Assembly (NCBI GenBank): GCA_002749205.1
Contig: PDOP01000043.1
Coordinates: 1 to 64,000, forward strand
Reading direction: 5' to 3'
From: Treponema sp.
Lineage (GTDB): Bacteria > Spirochaetota > Spirochaetia > Treponematales > Treponemataceae
DNA: 64,000 nt
Shown here piece by piece: positions 18,605-28,173 of this stretch. Made by a program: the position numbers and the translations under genes. Each line of letters begins with the position of its first letter. Position 1 is the stretch's first letter. The notes below the pieces were generated by a model. The model had not been told where the DNA came from. It made no database searches and saw only the letters and a program-made list of their open reading frames with translations.

Positions 18605-21600
18605 TTAAACGGAAGTTTCTTCCAACAATTCAAACAGTTTTTCCTTTTTATATTTTGACTTCTCCTGTAGATTCAAGGCTTCATAGTACATGTTGGCATA
18701 AAATCTTAAGTCTTCTATTTGGTTTTCGGTTTGGCATTCGCCTTCAAAGTTTACTATCAAGTTGGAAACTGTGGAAACAAAGGTAAGCATTTCAATGGCT
18801 TCTTTTTCAAACCACAACTCACCCTCCCATTCATTGACATTCAACAATCCGGCAAAATAAGGATCTGCAAACCAAGCATGAATCACAGCACTAAGGCTTT
18901 TCTTTTTTAAGCGAGTGTCTTCAAGTGTCAGCATATTTTTAATTAGGTATATAATCTGAGAAGACTGTTTAGGTACTGCCCCCTTTTCTTCTATGATTTT
19001 AACCAGCACTCCGTCCAAATTCCAGTAGGAAATAAGATTTGCCGTATCCTTTCCTGTACCCGAAGTCGTTATGCTTTTAAGTGCGTATAAAACAGCGCTT
19101 GAGCTGTATACCATAATATTTTTTCTGTCAGCAAACAGTTTTGTTTTTATTGCTTTCAAGTATTTATTTTCTTTTGATGTAAGTTTTGTGGATACGGCAA
19201 AGGTATCGGTTCCAAAAGCCATAAAGCATTTCATTATCCTGCAAAACTCCGTATAAATTTCCTCAGCCGAAATTTCTTCGATTTTAACTTTTTGCGAAAT
19301 CATTGCTTTTTCCGTATCAACTTCTTTTTTAAATTTACAGGCTGTTTCAAAAAATGCAATCACCTTTGATTGTATTTTTTGAGTAAAGGCTTTAGTTTTC
19401 TCCTTTACAAGTTCCGTTTTTCCCTTTAATTCAGCATCATTAAGTATTTCAACAATCCCGTTAAAATAATCATCATCCAAAAAATCTGCAAGAACCTTAT
19501 GAAGCTCTGCAAAAACAAGATGTTTTAAAGCGTTGTCAATGTTTTCAACACCGGCTCCGGCAAGGTTTTCATAAAGTTTTTTGTATGTTTTTTCTTTTGT
19601 ATCCTCTACTTCATATATATCCCAAAAAACTTGACATTGAAAACCGTCCAATGCGGCATAAAAACCTTTAGTTGCCAGCTCCTTATTACTCCTAATATAC
19701 CATTTTTGTGTTCGTTGCTCTTTGAATATAGTGAAAAAATTTTCTTTTTCCGTTAATTTCAAGGCCGGTAAAAGTCGTTTTTGTGCGGTTTGTTTTTCTC
19801 CGCCGGGTGCTTTTACTGCATAGGCGGCAGACATTTGTATCCAACCAAAAGCTCTTTCATAAGTATTGTTGTAAATAACTATTGAACGATGCCCATGGCA
19901 ATAATTTGACCAAGCAAATACATTTTCGTTTACAAGATCATTATTCCAAAAATCAAACAAGAAAAAATTTTCAACACCTGAAAAAATATACCTGCGACGA
20001 ATTAATGGAAATATTTCTTTTTTATGCCTTTCAATAAGTCCAAGATTTGCTTCTTCATTATAGTATGCCTTTCTATACTCCATACCATACTTTTCTTCAA
20101 ATCCTTCAATTTGGCCATGTCCGAACATTGGAAGACCGGGCATTGTTATCATCATAGTACATACCCCGAAGTATTTATCACCTGTTCCGAATTGGGCAAG
20201 GGCTGTATCTTCATCAGGGTTATTCATAAAATTAACATAGCGTTTCAAAACTTCACGGTCAAATTCCATTGTGTTTTTAATTGTTGCCCGATATTTTTCA
20301 TTTTCTTCTTTTTTGAGCATATTCATAAATGCGGAATTATATACCCTGTGCATTCCAAGAGTACGAACAAAATAGCCTTCCATCATCCAAAAAGCTTCCG
20401 CAAGCAGTAATGTATCGGGCAACTCGGCTGTACATCTGTCAACCAGCTCTCTCCAAAACTCAACAGGAATTTTCTGATTAAACTCCTCGTTAGTCAATGC
20501 GAACCTTGAGCGACTTGCAATATCGCCACCTACACCAGGTTGCGGATACCATAATCGCTGTATATGCTTTTTTGCAAGTACCATAGCCGCATCTAAACGA
20601 ATAATCTGAAAGTTTTTAGCAACATTTAATATTTCCTGAATAACAGCTTCCCTTGTTTGCGGGTTAAGAAAGTCAAGTTGAGCCGTATCGTTCCACGGCA
20701 ATCCCGTGCCGTCATTACCGTGATAAATATATCGTACATCGCCTGTATGATGGTCAACCCGCTTAAAAACAACAGCACAATCCTGCTTGGAATAATAATG
20801 GTCTTCCAAATAAACCCCTACCCTCTCATCATGACAGAGGTCTTCAGATGAAAAGCCGTAAGAAGGAAATGGGGCATCTTTAACCTGCATAAACAAATCG
20901 GGACGCTCTATAACCCACTTTGAATCCATACCGGTATGATTAGGCACCATATCGGCGGCAACTCGAATACCGTATTTTTTTGCACGCTCTTTTAAATCAA
21001 TCAAGGATGACCAGCCACCAAGCTCTTCAGCAATTTCATAAGAAGCCAAACTGTAAGCACTGGCTGCCGCTTCAGGATTACCGCATATTTGCTTAATTCT
21101 GGCACTTGCCTTAGATCGCTCCCAAAGACCTATTAACCATAAAGCATTAAACCCGGCAGATGAAAGCTCCAACAACTCTTCGTCAGGTATTTGTGACAGT
21201 TGCGTTATTTTTCTGGCGTATTTCTTACTCAATTGGTCAAGCCACACAAGTGTGCTTTTAGCAATTAAAACAACATTCGGCATCCAATCTTTGTCATCTG
21301 AAAATTTTTCATATTCTTCCAATATATTTTCAAAGTGATAAACAGGAGTACTTTCAGGTGTTCCGGGAAGCCAACCAAGTTTTTCTTCTTCCGCAATTAA
21401 GTCAAGTCCGCTTAAAAGAAGAGTAAGCCATTCACCCAATAAATCTTTCCAGTTTTGCAAAACATACTCTAGCTGACCTTTTATACTAAAGGGTGAAAAT
21501 TCAGCAGGGGCTTTAAGAAATGAAATTAAATCTTTGTTTTCATTCCCAAGCACCTGCTCACTTGAAAATTCTTTAAATGCTCTCCAAAACTTAGAGTATG

Positions 21601-22186
21601 CTTTTTCGTTTCGTAAATTATTTTCATTAAAAAGAAGAGAAAAAGGCTCAAAAGCAGGATTATCATTTGCCAATCTAAGCATCAACAGCTCTTCCAAAGC
21701 AATTAACTTATTTTCAACACCGGAAGCAGGATCTACACCCATTAGCCAATCTTTGGCGGAAATATTTTTTTTATATACTTCTACAGACGGGAACTCATTG
21801 CAAAAAACAAGTAATAAATCAAAAAGAGGATTTTCAGAATCTGACTTTTTTAATAACTCCTCATTTATATAATTATACGCATTTTCAAAAAATTGAGGAT
21901 TTTTATCTCTTCGATAAATTCTACAAACATAATGAAAAATTTCATCAAGTAAGCCCATACCGTTAAGCTCGCCTGATTTTAAAAATGAAGTCGCTCTTCC
22001 TTCTTCTTCAATGCCTTCATTTTTTAATACCTGGTTAAAATTGTAAACAAATTTATGAATTTCAACAACATCACGAATAATTACATTACCTGTTGAGGAA
22101 AAAAGTGAATTATCGATTTTACATTTTTTACGAATATCCGCATTGATATGAAATTCCATTTTTTGCAAAAAACTATTTTGAACCAT
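18605..22186 (-). CDS. Very large GH13 alpha-amylase-family protein
   Basis: 1,193 residues, no signal peptide, so cytoplasmic. A GH13 barrel sits in the middle: VPNHTG near residue 415 (region I), RLDAAM near 531 (nucleophile Asp, region II), LLLAEAFW near 596 (acid Glu, region III). Region IV reads FMNNPDEDTA near 655, where most members have NHDE, so the His is replaced by Pro. A helical N-terminal extension of about 350 and a C-terminal part of about 400 residues look lineage specific. GAGGG lies 6 nt before ATG 22186. Probably acts on intracellular glucan or maltose; substrate unknown. Confidence 0.85.
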   Translation of the reverse strand: MVQNSFLQKMEFHINADIRKKCKIDNSLFSSTGNVIIRDVVEIHKFVYNFNQVLKNEGIEEEGRATSFLKSGELNGMGLLDEIFHYVCRIYRRDKNPQFFENAYNYINEELLKKSDSENPLFDLLLVFCNEFPSVEVYKKNISAKDWLMGVDPASGVENKLIALEELLMLRLANDNPAFEPFSLLFNENNLRNEKAYSKFWRAFKEFSSEQVLGNENKDLISFLKAPAEFSPFSIKGQLEYVLQNWKDLLGEWLTLLLSGLDLIAEEEKLGWLPGTPESTPVYHFENILEEYEKFSDDKDWMPNVVLIAKSTLVWLDQLSKKYARKITQLSQIPDEELLELSSAGFNALWLIGLWERSKASARIKQICGNPEAAASAYSLASYEIAEELGGWSSLIDLKERAKKYGIRVAADMVPNHTGMDSKWVIERPDLFMQVKDAPFPSYGFSSEDLCHDERVGVYLEDHYYSKQDCAVVFKRVDHHTGDVRYIYHGNDGTGLPWNDTAQLDFLNPQTREAVIQEILNVAKNFQIIRLDAAMVLAKKHIQRLWYPQPGVGGDIASRSRFALTNEEFNQKIPVEFWRELVDRCTAELPDTLLLAEAFWMMEGYFVRTLGMHRVYNSAFMNMLKKEENEKYRATIKNTMEFDREVLKRYVNFMNNPDEDTALAQFGTGDKYFGVCTMMITMPGLPMFGHGQIEGFEEKYGMEYRKAYYNEEANLGLIERHKKEIFPLIRRRYIFSGVENFFLFDFWNNDLVNENVFAWSNYCHGHRSIVIYNNTYERAFGWIQMSAAYAVKAPGGEKQTAQKRLLPALKLTEKENFFTIFKEQRTQKWYIRSNKELATKGFYAALDGFQCQVFWDIYEVEDTKEKTYKKLYENLAGAGVENIDNALKHLVFAELHKVLADFLDDDYFNGIVEILNDAELKGKTELVKEKTKAFTQKIQSKVIAFFETACKFKKEVDTEKAMISQKVKIEEISAEEIYTEFCRIMKCFMAFGTDTFAVSTKLTSKENKYLKAIKTKLFADRKNIMVYSSSAVLYALKSITTSGTGKDTANLISYWNLDGVLVKIIEEKGAVPKQSSQIIYLIKNMLTLEDTRLKKKSLSAVIHAWFADPYFAGLLNVNEWEGELWFEKEAIEMLTFVSTVSNLIVNFEGECQTENQIEDLRFYANMYYEALNLQEKSKYKKEKLFELLEETSV

Positions 22187-22275
22187 GCGCAACCCTCGCT
22201 CTACAGTATATCACAAAACCAAAATAAATGAAAGGTGAAAAATCAATCATAATCAAGACAGCAACAAAAAAAGGG

Positions 22276-23115
22276 CTATTTTTTTCGATTAATTTTTCTG
22301 CCTTTTAAAAATGCTCGTAATCCAAAAAATACAACTCCGGCAATAATAAACACAGGCCAAATTGTTATAAGTCCTATCAAAAGATTATAAAATCCGCGAG
22401 CACCTTTTTTTAAAGCATACAAAACATCATTTAAAAAACCGGTATTTGTACTACTTTCGCCATAGTAATAATATCTAATATTGATTGTACTATAGCCAAC
22501 CTGATTACTCAAATACCTGAGTTGCCCTTCCAGTGATTCTATATCGGAGCGAAGCATCTGTATTTGATTTTCAATTTCCAGAATATCTTTTACATCCCTT
22601 GCCTGCTTTAAAATCTGCAAATAACGCTCTTCAGCTTCTTTCTTTACCCGCAATCTGGCATCCATATCAACAAAATGAGTTGTAACATCATCTGTCGATA
22701 TTTCCTTTCTGTCAAAACGCTTAATACCCTCTGAAATACTCGCAATAAAAGCATCAAACGATTTAGCAGGAATTCTTACAGTTATGGAAACATCAACACG
22801 CCCGCCACGGTCTTCCGATGATTCATTTGCAACATAACCTTTATGCTTTTTTATAGCCAGATTGATATTCTCGGCAGATGCCTTTACATCATCTGTTTTA
22901 AATGTCAAAAAAGCATTTTTAATTAACTTCTTTTCCACATAAACAGCCGGCTCCCCCATATCATCATCTAAACTGCGAACTTCTTCAGCTTCTTCATAGT
23001 TATCAAAGCCCGCCTCACTTTTTGCCATATTTCCGCCTGAATTATAATCAGCGGATTTAGAGCAACCGATAAATAACAAACACAAAAGAACCAAAACCCA
23101 AATATTTTTTTTCAT
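22276..23115 (-). CDS. DUF4349-type lipoprotein
   Basis: 279 residues. Signal peptide with lipobox LLFIGC (Cys near residue 18), then the DUF4349 pattern: KNAFLTFKTDDVKASAENI, GYVANESSEDRGGRVDVSITVRIP, and a long coiled coil (about 150-205). A C-terminal transmembrane helix (LLIGLITIWPVFIIAGVVFFGL) and basic tail follow. AGGAG precedes ATG 23115; the track start at 23205 would overlap yggS. Cotranscribed with yggS (31-bp gap). Function unknown in the family. Confidence 0.83.
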   Translation of the reverse strand: MKKNIWVLVLLCLLFIGCSKSADYNSGGNMAKSEAGFDNYEEAEEVRSLDDDMGEPAVYVEKKLIKNAFLTFKTDDVKASAENINLAIKKHKGYVANESSEDRGGRVDVSITVRIPAKSFDAFIASISEGIKRFDRKEISTDDVTTHFVDMDARLRVKKEAEERYLQILKQARDVKDILEIENQIQMLRSDIESLEGQLRYLSNQVGYSTINIRYYYYGESSTNTGFLNDVLYALKKGARGFYNLLIGLITIWPVFIIAGVVFFGLRAFLKGRKINRKK

Positions 23116-23146
23116 AAAAACTCCTGTAAAAAAAACTATGCAAAAT

Positions 23147-23866
23147 CTACTCGTTCCAATAATAAGAATCAGGATAAATTCGCTTTCCGAAAATATCAGT
23201 CCCAACCCGAATTAAAGTCGAGCCTTCCTCAATTGCAACTTCCAAATCGCCGGACATTCCCATAGACATAACATCCATAACGACATTTTTAAAATGCCTG
23301 TCAATAATATCATGTCGCACTTCCTGCAATAGCTTAAAACACTTTCTTACCTTTTCAGAATCATCGGTAAAAAGCCCAATTGTCATCAACCCCTTAATAT
23401 TCAAGTGAGGCATCTTTGAAATTTCAAAAACCAAGTCCAACGCTTCAGTAGGTTTACATCCAAACTTACTTTCTTCGGCAGATGTATTTACCTGAACCAA
23501 AATATCCAACACCCTACCTTCGCTTTCCAATCGCCGATTTATCTTTTCTGCAAGACTTAACCTGTCTATCGATTGAACACATTGAACACGCGGAATTACA
23601 TCTTTAATTTTATTACTCTGCAAATGCCCGATAAAATGGCTCTCATGCGGAACCGGCGAAAGAGCCTCGTACTTTTCCACCAACTCCTGCGACTTATTTT
23701 CGCCAATTAAAAATTCGCCACACGAAAAAGCCTTCAAAATACGCTCCGGCTCAACAGTTTTTGTGGCCATTAACAACCGCACTTCATCAACTTCCCGTCC
23801 GGCATTCTTGCAAGCTCTTGCCATTCTTTTACGAATTACCGCCAAGTTTTCCTTTATCGTATCCAT
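23147..23866 (-). CDS. yggS: YggS-family pyridoxal-phosphate homeostasis protein
   Basis: 239-residue alanine-racemase-fold PLP carrier. The PLP-binding lysine is in RLLMATKTVEPERIL (near residue 35), with HFIGHLQSNKIKDV and MGMSGDLEVAIEEGSTLIRVG as family signatures. Such proteins buffer PLP and affect amino-acid metabolism; no catalytic activity is known. No SD is visible; TTGAAT-N17-TAAGTT ends 6 nt before the ATG, fitting a leaderless transcript. Confidence 0.93.
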   Translation of the reverse strand: MDTIKENLAVIRKRMARACKNAGREVDEVRLLMATKTVEPERILKAFSCGEFLIGENKSQELVEKYEALSPVPHESHFIGHLQSNKIKDVIPRVQCVQSIDRLSLAEKINRRLESEGRVLDILVQVNTSAEESKFGCKPTEALDLVFEISKMPHLNIKGLMTIGLFTDDSEKVRKCFKLLQEVRHDIIDRHFKNVVMDVMSMGMSGDLEVAIEEGSTLIRVGTDIFGKRIYPDSYYWNE

Positions 23867-23931
23867 AAAAATAACTTAACAAAAAACAAAAAAATATTCA
23901 ACCGGCTTTATATTTAATTTTTAAACGCTTG

Positions 23932-24160
23932 AAATGTTAATTGAATACCCAAAAGGATTGATAAATACTTACAACATTTCAAGCGTGCAACCCGACGGGC
24001 TTGCATAACCTTTTTGTCTCTACCGTTTAGTTCCAATCGCTGTTCTACGCTTTCGCTTCGACCGCTCTTATCTGATGTACCAATCGACAAAAAGTGTAGA
24101 CTAAGCCCGTCCACGCACGCACTATCGTACTGACTAACAGTCCGGTATGCTTATAAAAAT
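23932..24160 (+). repeat. Family-1 compound-hairpin repeat, copy C4
   Basis: Arm 1 GACGGGCTT (23994-24002)/AAGCCCGTC (24103-24111); arm 2 CTTTTTGTC (24010-24018)/GACAAAAAG (24086-24094); type-B loops (GCATAAC / TGTAGAC) and flank CCACGCACGC. The 5' hairpin is ACGCTTGAAATGTT with its complement. Occupies the yggS-DUF2804 gap; no gene here. Confidence 0.85.
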
Positions 24161-24203
24161 CACGGCTTCCAAAAATTTTAGTTTTATCTTGAATTATTTA
24201 TTT

Positions 24204-25229
24204 TTACCAAATCGAATTATGTATTTCCGTAAAACCGGCTATTCGTCCTATATCAACTTTACGCCCGTTTGCATCAAGCATCCAACCTGTAAAATATCCG
24301 ACAAATTGCCTAAAAGCAATTTCAGTAATTGGCTTTGCATGAAGTTGCTCTTTATGCTCTCCTGAAGGCTCAAAATTAAGACAAACTTCACGCTTTCCTT
24401 CATCATGAATTGTCCATGTCTTAAACGGATCATTAGCGTCAAAATCGAATATAATGCAAGAGTGTCTTTTTCGTTTTTTGTTTATCCAAACTGCATTTTC
24501 AGGATAAAAAGATTCATTTACAAGGGTTGCAAAATTAACACCAATCGGCAATTTTTCTGAATTATATCCCCCGAAGCAGCACCAATACCAATTTGTTTCC
24601 CGCTTTGGATAACCGCCACTCCAGTCATACACACAAGTAACATCATTCTCAGAATCAGAAAGGAGTTTTCCGTTGAATGTAATTTTGATTTTACTTGGCT
24701 TCAAAGAAGGGTATTTTTCCGTAAACATCCACGCAGTAGTCGTAACAGGATTTATCACCCTCAAAGGCTCATCATCTAAACTGTATGAAAAGTATGCTTT
24801 AATTATTAACTTCGATTCAAAATTAGCATTTATGCTAAACTCTTTTTTATTATGCGATTTTATAATAGAACATTCGCTTTTACTGTCTTTGAAGTTAATT
24901 ATATAATCATCGGGATTTCTGTCAAATTGCAATTTTTTTGTCGGAAGCATAAATCGCCTGTTAAAATAATATTTCTGATTTTTTTTAAGGTCATAGTAAA
25001 AAGTAAAGATATTTTTTGCGTATGAAAGGTCTACTATTCCAATTCCGATAACAAAATCAGAAGAAGAAAACCCAATATAGTTAAACTGATGATACTTAAA
25101 CTTTTTTTTAAGACCTTTTATTTCTTTACCGAAAAGATTGTATAATTTAAAATCTTTATAGTTCCAGTCTATTAAAGAATCAATTACTCCGTAATTTACT
25201 TTATTTCCGTCATTTATCAGTTTTATCAT
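24204..25229 (-). CDS. DUF2804 family protein
   Basis: 341 residues, no signal peptide or membrane segment. DUF2804 is suggested by the mid-protein DWSGGYPKRETNWYWCC block and the beta-rich layout; the fold in this family is related to lipocalin/hydroxyneurosporene-synthase-like barrels, with no known enzyme activity. GGAGGG lies 4 nt before the ATG and TATAAT about 25 bp further upstream. Stands alone between two family-1 copies. Confidence 0.75.
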   Translation of the reverse strand: MIKLINDGNKVNYGVIDSLIDWNYKDFKLYNLFGKEIKGLKKKFKYHQFNYIGFSSSDFVIGIGIVDLSYAKNIFTFYYDLKKNQKYYFNRRFMLPTKKLQFDRNPDDYIINFKDSKSECSIIKSHNKKEFSINANFESKLIIKAYFSYSLDDEPLRVINPVTTTAWMFTEKYPSLKPSKIKITFNGKLLSDSENDVTCVYDWSGGYPKRETNWYWCCFGGYNSEKLPIGVNFATLVNESFYPENAVWINKKRKRHSCIIFDFDANDPFKTWTIHDEGKREVCLNFEPSGEHKEQLHAKPITEIAFRQFVGYFTGWMLDANGRKVDIGRIAGFTEIHNSIW

Positions 25230-25289
25230 TTTCCCTCCGATTGATTACTTAAAATTATAAACCATTATCCCCTGTTTTGCAATAGAGGA

Positions 25290-25470
25290 TATCAGAATAC
25301 CAGAGAGTTACCCAAATTTGTTTAACATGATTTTAAGCTCGCCGTTATCCTTTTTGGCGTTTAAAATAATAACACAAGCCGGTCGCCGGTAGAAGAACGG
25401 CAAATCAAAATAATCAAAAAAGCCAAAAAGATTTAAGGCGAGCGCGGGTTGCAGAGCGATAGCGACAATA
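25290..25470 (-). repeat. Family-1 compound-hairpin repeat, copy C5
   Basis: Minus orientation. Arm 1 GCTCGCC (25337-25343)/GGCGAGC (25437-25443), arm 2 CTTTTTGGC (25350-25358)/GCCAAAAAG (25422-25430), type-A loops. Arm 1 is the same as in C3, but arm 2 differs by compensated changes. 3' flank AAAATCATGTTAAAC. Confidence 0.85.
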
Positions 25471-25548
25471 TTTTTTTATTATTATTTAGTTTTTTTAAAA
25501 AAAATTTACAACTATTCAATAATTTTGTTAAGTTTCTTGTTTTTAAGT

Positions 25549-25645
25549 CGATACATAAATATCGGCGACCGGTTCCCCTCCCACCCTCCGGTAGTCGAGA
25601 GCCTGATGGGCGGGTCGGTTTGTTTCAAACCGGCTCTTTTTTTTT
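25549..25645 (+). ncRNA. Candidate small structured RNA with intrinsic terminator
   Basis: Three consecutive hairpins: CGATA...TATCG (25549-25564), GACCGG...CCGGTaGTC (25567-25596), and GAGCC...CGGTTTG-ttt-CAAACCGGCTC (25599-25636) followed by nine T. It is markedly more G/C-rich than its surroundings. It ends 54 bp before the HAD gene, which has its own promoter, so it could be a free sRNA. I match it to no known riboswitch or SRP RNA. Confidence 0.45.
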
Positions 25646-25663
25646 GTAGTTTTGTTTTTTTTA

Positions 25664-25692
25664 TTGACATAAACGAATTTTTTTTGCATACT
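25664..25692 (+). promoter_or_regulatory. Promoter of the HAD gene, leaderless layout
   Basis: TTGACA (25664-25669), 17-bp spacer, CATACT (25687-25692), then 7 nt to the ATG with no SD. Confidence 0.65.
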
Positions 25693-25699
25693 CTCACTT

Positions 25700-26809
25700 A
25701 TGAATTTAGATAAACTTAACTGGTTACCTTTTAACAGAGAGCGACTTAATAAAATGATTGCAGAAAATGCAAATCAAGACAACTACGCTGTTTTGGATTG
25801 GGATTATACCTGTGTTTTTTATGATACACAGGACAGCCTGTTTATTTATCAGACTGATAATCTTTTATTCAAATTAACTCCGGCTCGATTTTCAAAGGTT
25901 ATTAGGCATAATATCCCTCAGGATAAACCGCTTGGACTGCAAAACGATTTAGGAAAAGAGCTTACTGCCGAGCTTTTATCAAAAGATTTGGACTATCTTT
26001 ACGAATTTTTATATCACCGGTTTGAAGGGCTGGGCGGGAATTTGCCTTTATCTGAAATCAAAAATATGCCGGAATTTAATGACTTTCGGGTCAAGCTCTT
26101 TTTACTGATGTGCGGGGGACATCGTGTTGCAAAAGTAGATATTGGACAACTTGTTTCTACAGGCTTTAATTTAGACGAATACAATGCAATTGCAGAGTCT
26201 TCAATAGACTTTGCTTTAAAGGCAAAATTGGACACGGCTTTTCTTGCTTCAACCGACAGTGGCAATGCGGGCAAATGCAGTATTAGACGACAAGAGGGAA
26301 TTCGCTCACAAGTTGAAATACAAAACTTAATTAAAGTTTTTAAGGAAAACGGAATAGAAACCTATATTTGCACGGCATCACAAATCGATAATATCAGAGT
26401 TTTCGCAAGCCTTCCAAAATACGGGTATAATATAAAACCCGAAAATGTTTTTGGACAAAGACGGGTAATTGACAAAAACAATATAATTACCGTAGAAGAC
26501 GATTTCAGTTTAGGTTACACACACGGACCCGGCAAGGCGGAAACTATTAAAAATTGCATTATGCAAAAACATAAAAGCAAGCCACCTGTCTTAATAGCAG
26601 GAGACAGTGACGGCGACTTTTATATGATGAATGAATTTAAGGATTCTTCTCTGCTTTTAATTTTTGACAAAAACCAAAGTGAAATGACAAAAATCTATCA
26701 GTTCATACAAAAAGGAATAAACACCCGTGAAGATATGAATACAAGCATCATTGTCCAATCACGAGATAATACAACCGGATTATTTTCAAAGTCAGATAAA
26801 ACAAGATAG
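25700..26809 (+). CDS. HAD-superfamily phosphatase (phosphoserine-phosphatase-like)
   Basis: 369 residues, cytoplasmic. HAD motif I is DWDYTCVF (nucleophile Asp near residue 32), motif II the Thr in ICTASQ, motif III the Lys in GPGKAETIK, motif IV the acidic IAGDSDGDFYMM (near 297). A large helical cap of about 150 residues sits between motifs I and II. Many treponemes annotate such proteins as haloacid dehalogenase-like; the substrate is unknown. Start at the ATG immediately after the -10 box. Confidence 0.85.
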   Translation: MNLDKLNWLPFNRERLNKMIAENANQDNYAVLDWDYTCVFYDTQDSLFIYQTDNLLFKLTPARFSKVIRHNIPQDKPLGLQNDLGKELTAELLSKDLDYLYEFLYHRFEGLGGNLPLSEIKNMPEFNDFRVKLFLLMCGGHRVAKVDIGQLVSTGFNLDEYNAIAESSIDFALKAKLDTAFLASTDSGNAGKCSIRRQEGIRSQVEIQNLIKVFKENGIETYICTASQIDNIRVFASLPKYGYNIKPENVFGQRRVIDKNNIITVEDDFSLGYTHGPGKAETIKNCIMQKHKSKPPVLIAGDSDGDFYMMNEFKDSSLLLIFDKNQSEMTKIYQFIQKGINTREDMNTSIIVQSRDNTTGLFSKSDKTR

Positions 26810-26817
26810 CGATAAGT

Positions 26818-26852
26818 AAAAGAGCCTTTCCTGTGTGGAAAGGCTCTTGATT
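26818..26852. terminator. Bidirectional terminator hairpin
   Basis: AGAGCCTTTCC (26821-26831), 5-nt loop, GGAAAGGCTCT (26837-26847), between the converging HAD and permease genes. Confidence 0.75.
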
Positions 26853-26871
26853 TATTCTATTCTACGGGGAT

Positions 26872-28173
26872 TTATTTATCCTTTTTGTTTTTGTTCATAA
26901 CTATTTGCTTCCACGCAAATAATCCGAGCGAAACACCTATTACCCCATAAGCAACCGTAGTTCTAAAGAATTCTCCCAATTGGGGGTCTCCAAACAAATT
27001 CAAACCGGCTTTAGGCGATACAATAAACAATGTATGGAAAAGCAACACACCTAAGAAAGCTTGTCCTACTGTTGCTCTTGAAACAGACGCTCCACCTATA
27101 AGAAGAGCGGCAACGGCAAACAATGCCACCTGTTTATGTGAGCCGTATGTGTTCAGCGTTCCAAAGTTTTGAAGGAAGATAATATGCCCCCATGCAGCAA
27201 ACATTGTAGAGAGTATAATTGCAAGAACCCGAACTCGCTTTATGTTAATACCGGAGACTTCAGCTATGTGCATATTATGACCGACCGCTCTGAATGTTTG
27301 CCCAAGCTTTGTTTTTAGGAATATAATATTAAACACAGCAAAAGCCGCAACTATAAGAGCCGTAAATACCGATATTTTAACCCTTTTAAGCATAAGTATA
27401 GATCTTGGCATTGATTTTCCCGAAAACACAACCACTGCACTGAATACACAAAGCGCTATCAAAATAGCCAGATTAAAGATATTCTTTTTTTGATTACCCT
27501 TTTTCTTTATTAGCTGATATACATAAAAACCTATGGCTAATAAAGATATTACCAAAAGCATTGTAAACAAAGGCCACTGAATAATGTGATCCAGTGATTT
27601 TCCTATTCCAACAATCTCTCCTGCATCATTTTTTACATTCAGGTTAATAGTATTTCTAAGACCTACGCCTCCTGATATAACCAACGCTCCTGATACAGGT
27701 ATGACAGTACCAACCAAAAACAAGAATATAAGCTGATAAATACCGTCAGCAAAAAAACCGGTTATCATCGAAGCAATCATTTCCTGACCTATCGTTTTAT
27801 TCAGCATTCTTCCGATTAGCCATCCCAGAAGTATAGCAAGAGGTGTTGCAATAACAAAAACAGTTGCAAGCCCTAAAAAAGTAGGTATCTTAAAATACGC
27901 AACTATTATAATTGCGACCTGAGCGGCCATCGCACCAATTGTTATACTGAAGTTAAGTCCCATTCCCGCTACAACAGGAATTAACAAAGCAAGAACCAAA
28001 AAAGAATTTCTGGTAAGACGCTCTGTAACAGCCGATATTAACATAAACGGTTGCTCTTTTGAAGCAATTATAGCCAAAACACATATAACTGAAAACAAAA
28101 TAGTTACTATATTGTCTATCAAGAAATCTTTTATATTCGCTTTTTTGTCAAGATTATTATTCAATTTTTCCAT
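26872..28173 (-). CDS. ABC importer permease (second permease of DUF3798 system)
   Basis: 433 residues, about ten hydrophobic segments, of the BPD-type permease family used by ribose/nucleoside importers (GxxxxxxVGQAFLGVLLFHTLF; ALLIGGASVSRATVGQAFLG). A loop of about 40 residues in the middle (GNQKKN) is cytoplasmic. Its ATG overlaps the stop of the preceding permease gene (TAATG), so translation is coupled. It is the last gene of a four-gene operon: binding lipoprotein, ATPase, permease 1, permease 2. Confidence 0.88.
   Translation of the reverse strand: MEKLNNNLDKKANIKDFLIDNIVTILFSVICVLAIIASKEQPFMLISAVTERLTRNSFLVLALLIPVVAGMGLNFSITIGAMAAQVAIIIVAYFKIPTFLGLATVFVIATPLAILLGWLIGRMLNKTIGQEMIASMITGFFADGIYQLIFLFLVGTVIPVSGALVISGGVGLRNTINLNVKNDAGEIVGIGKSLDHIIQWPLFTMLLVISLLAIGFYVYQLIKKKGNQKKNIFNLAILIALCVFSAVVVFSGKSMPRSILMLKRVKISVFTALIVAAFAVFNIIFLKTKLGQTFRAVGHNMHIAEVSGINIKRVRVLAIILSTMFAAWGHIIFLQNFGTLNTYGSHKQVALFAVAALLIGGASVSRATVGQAFLGVLLFHTLFIVSPKAGLNLFGDPQLGEFFRTTVAYGVIGVSLGLFAWKQIVMNKNKKDK

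Noticed and set aside
25449-25713. Three overlapping short ORFs on both strands
   Set aside because: They are translations of the G/C-rich hairpin block; none has an SD and all overlap the predicted RNA and terminator.
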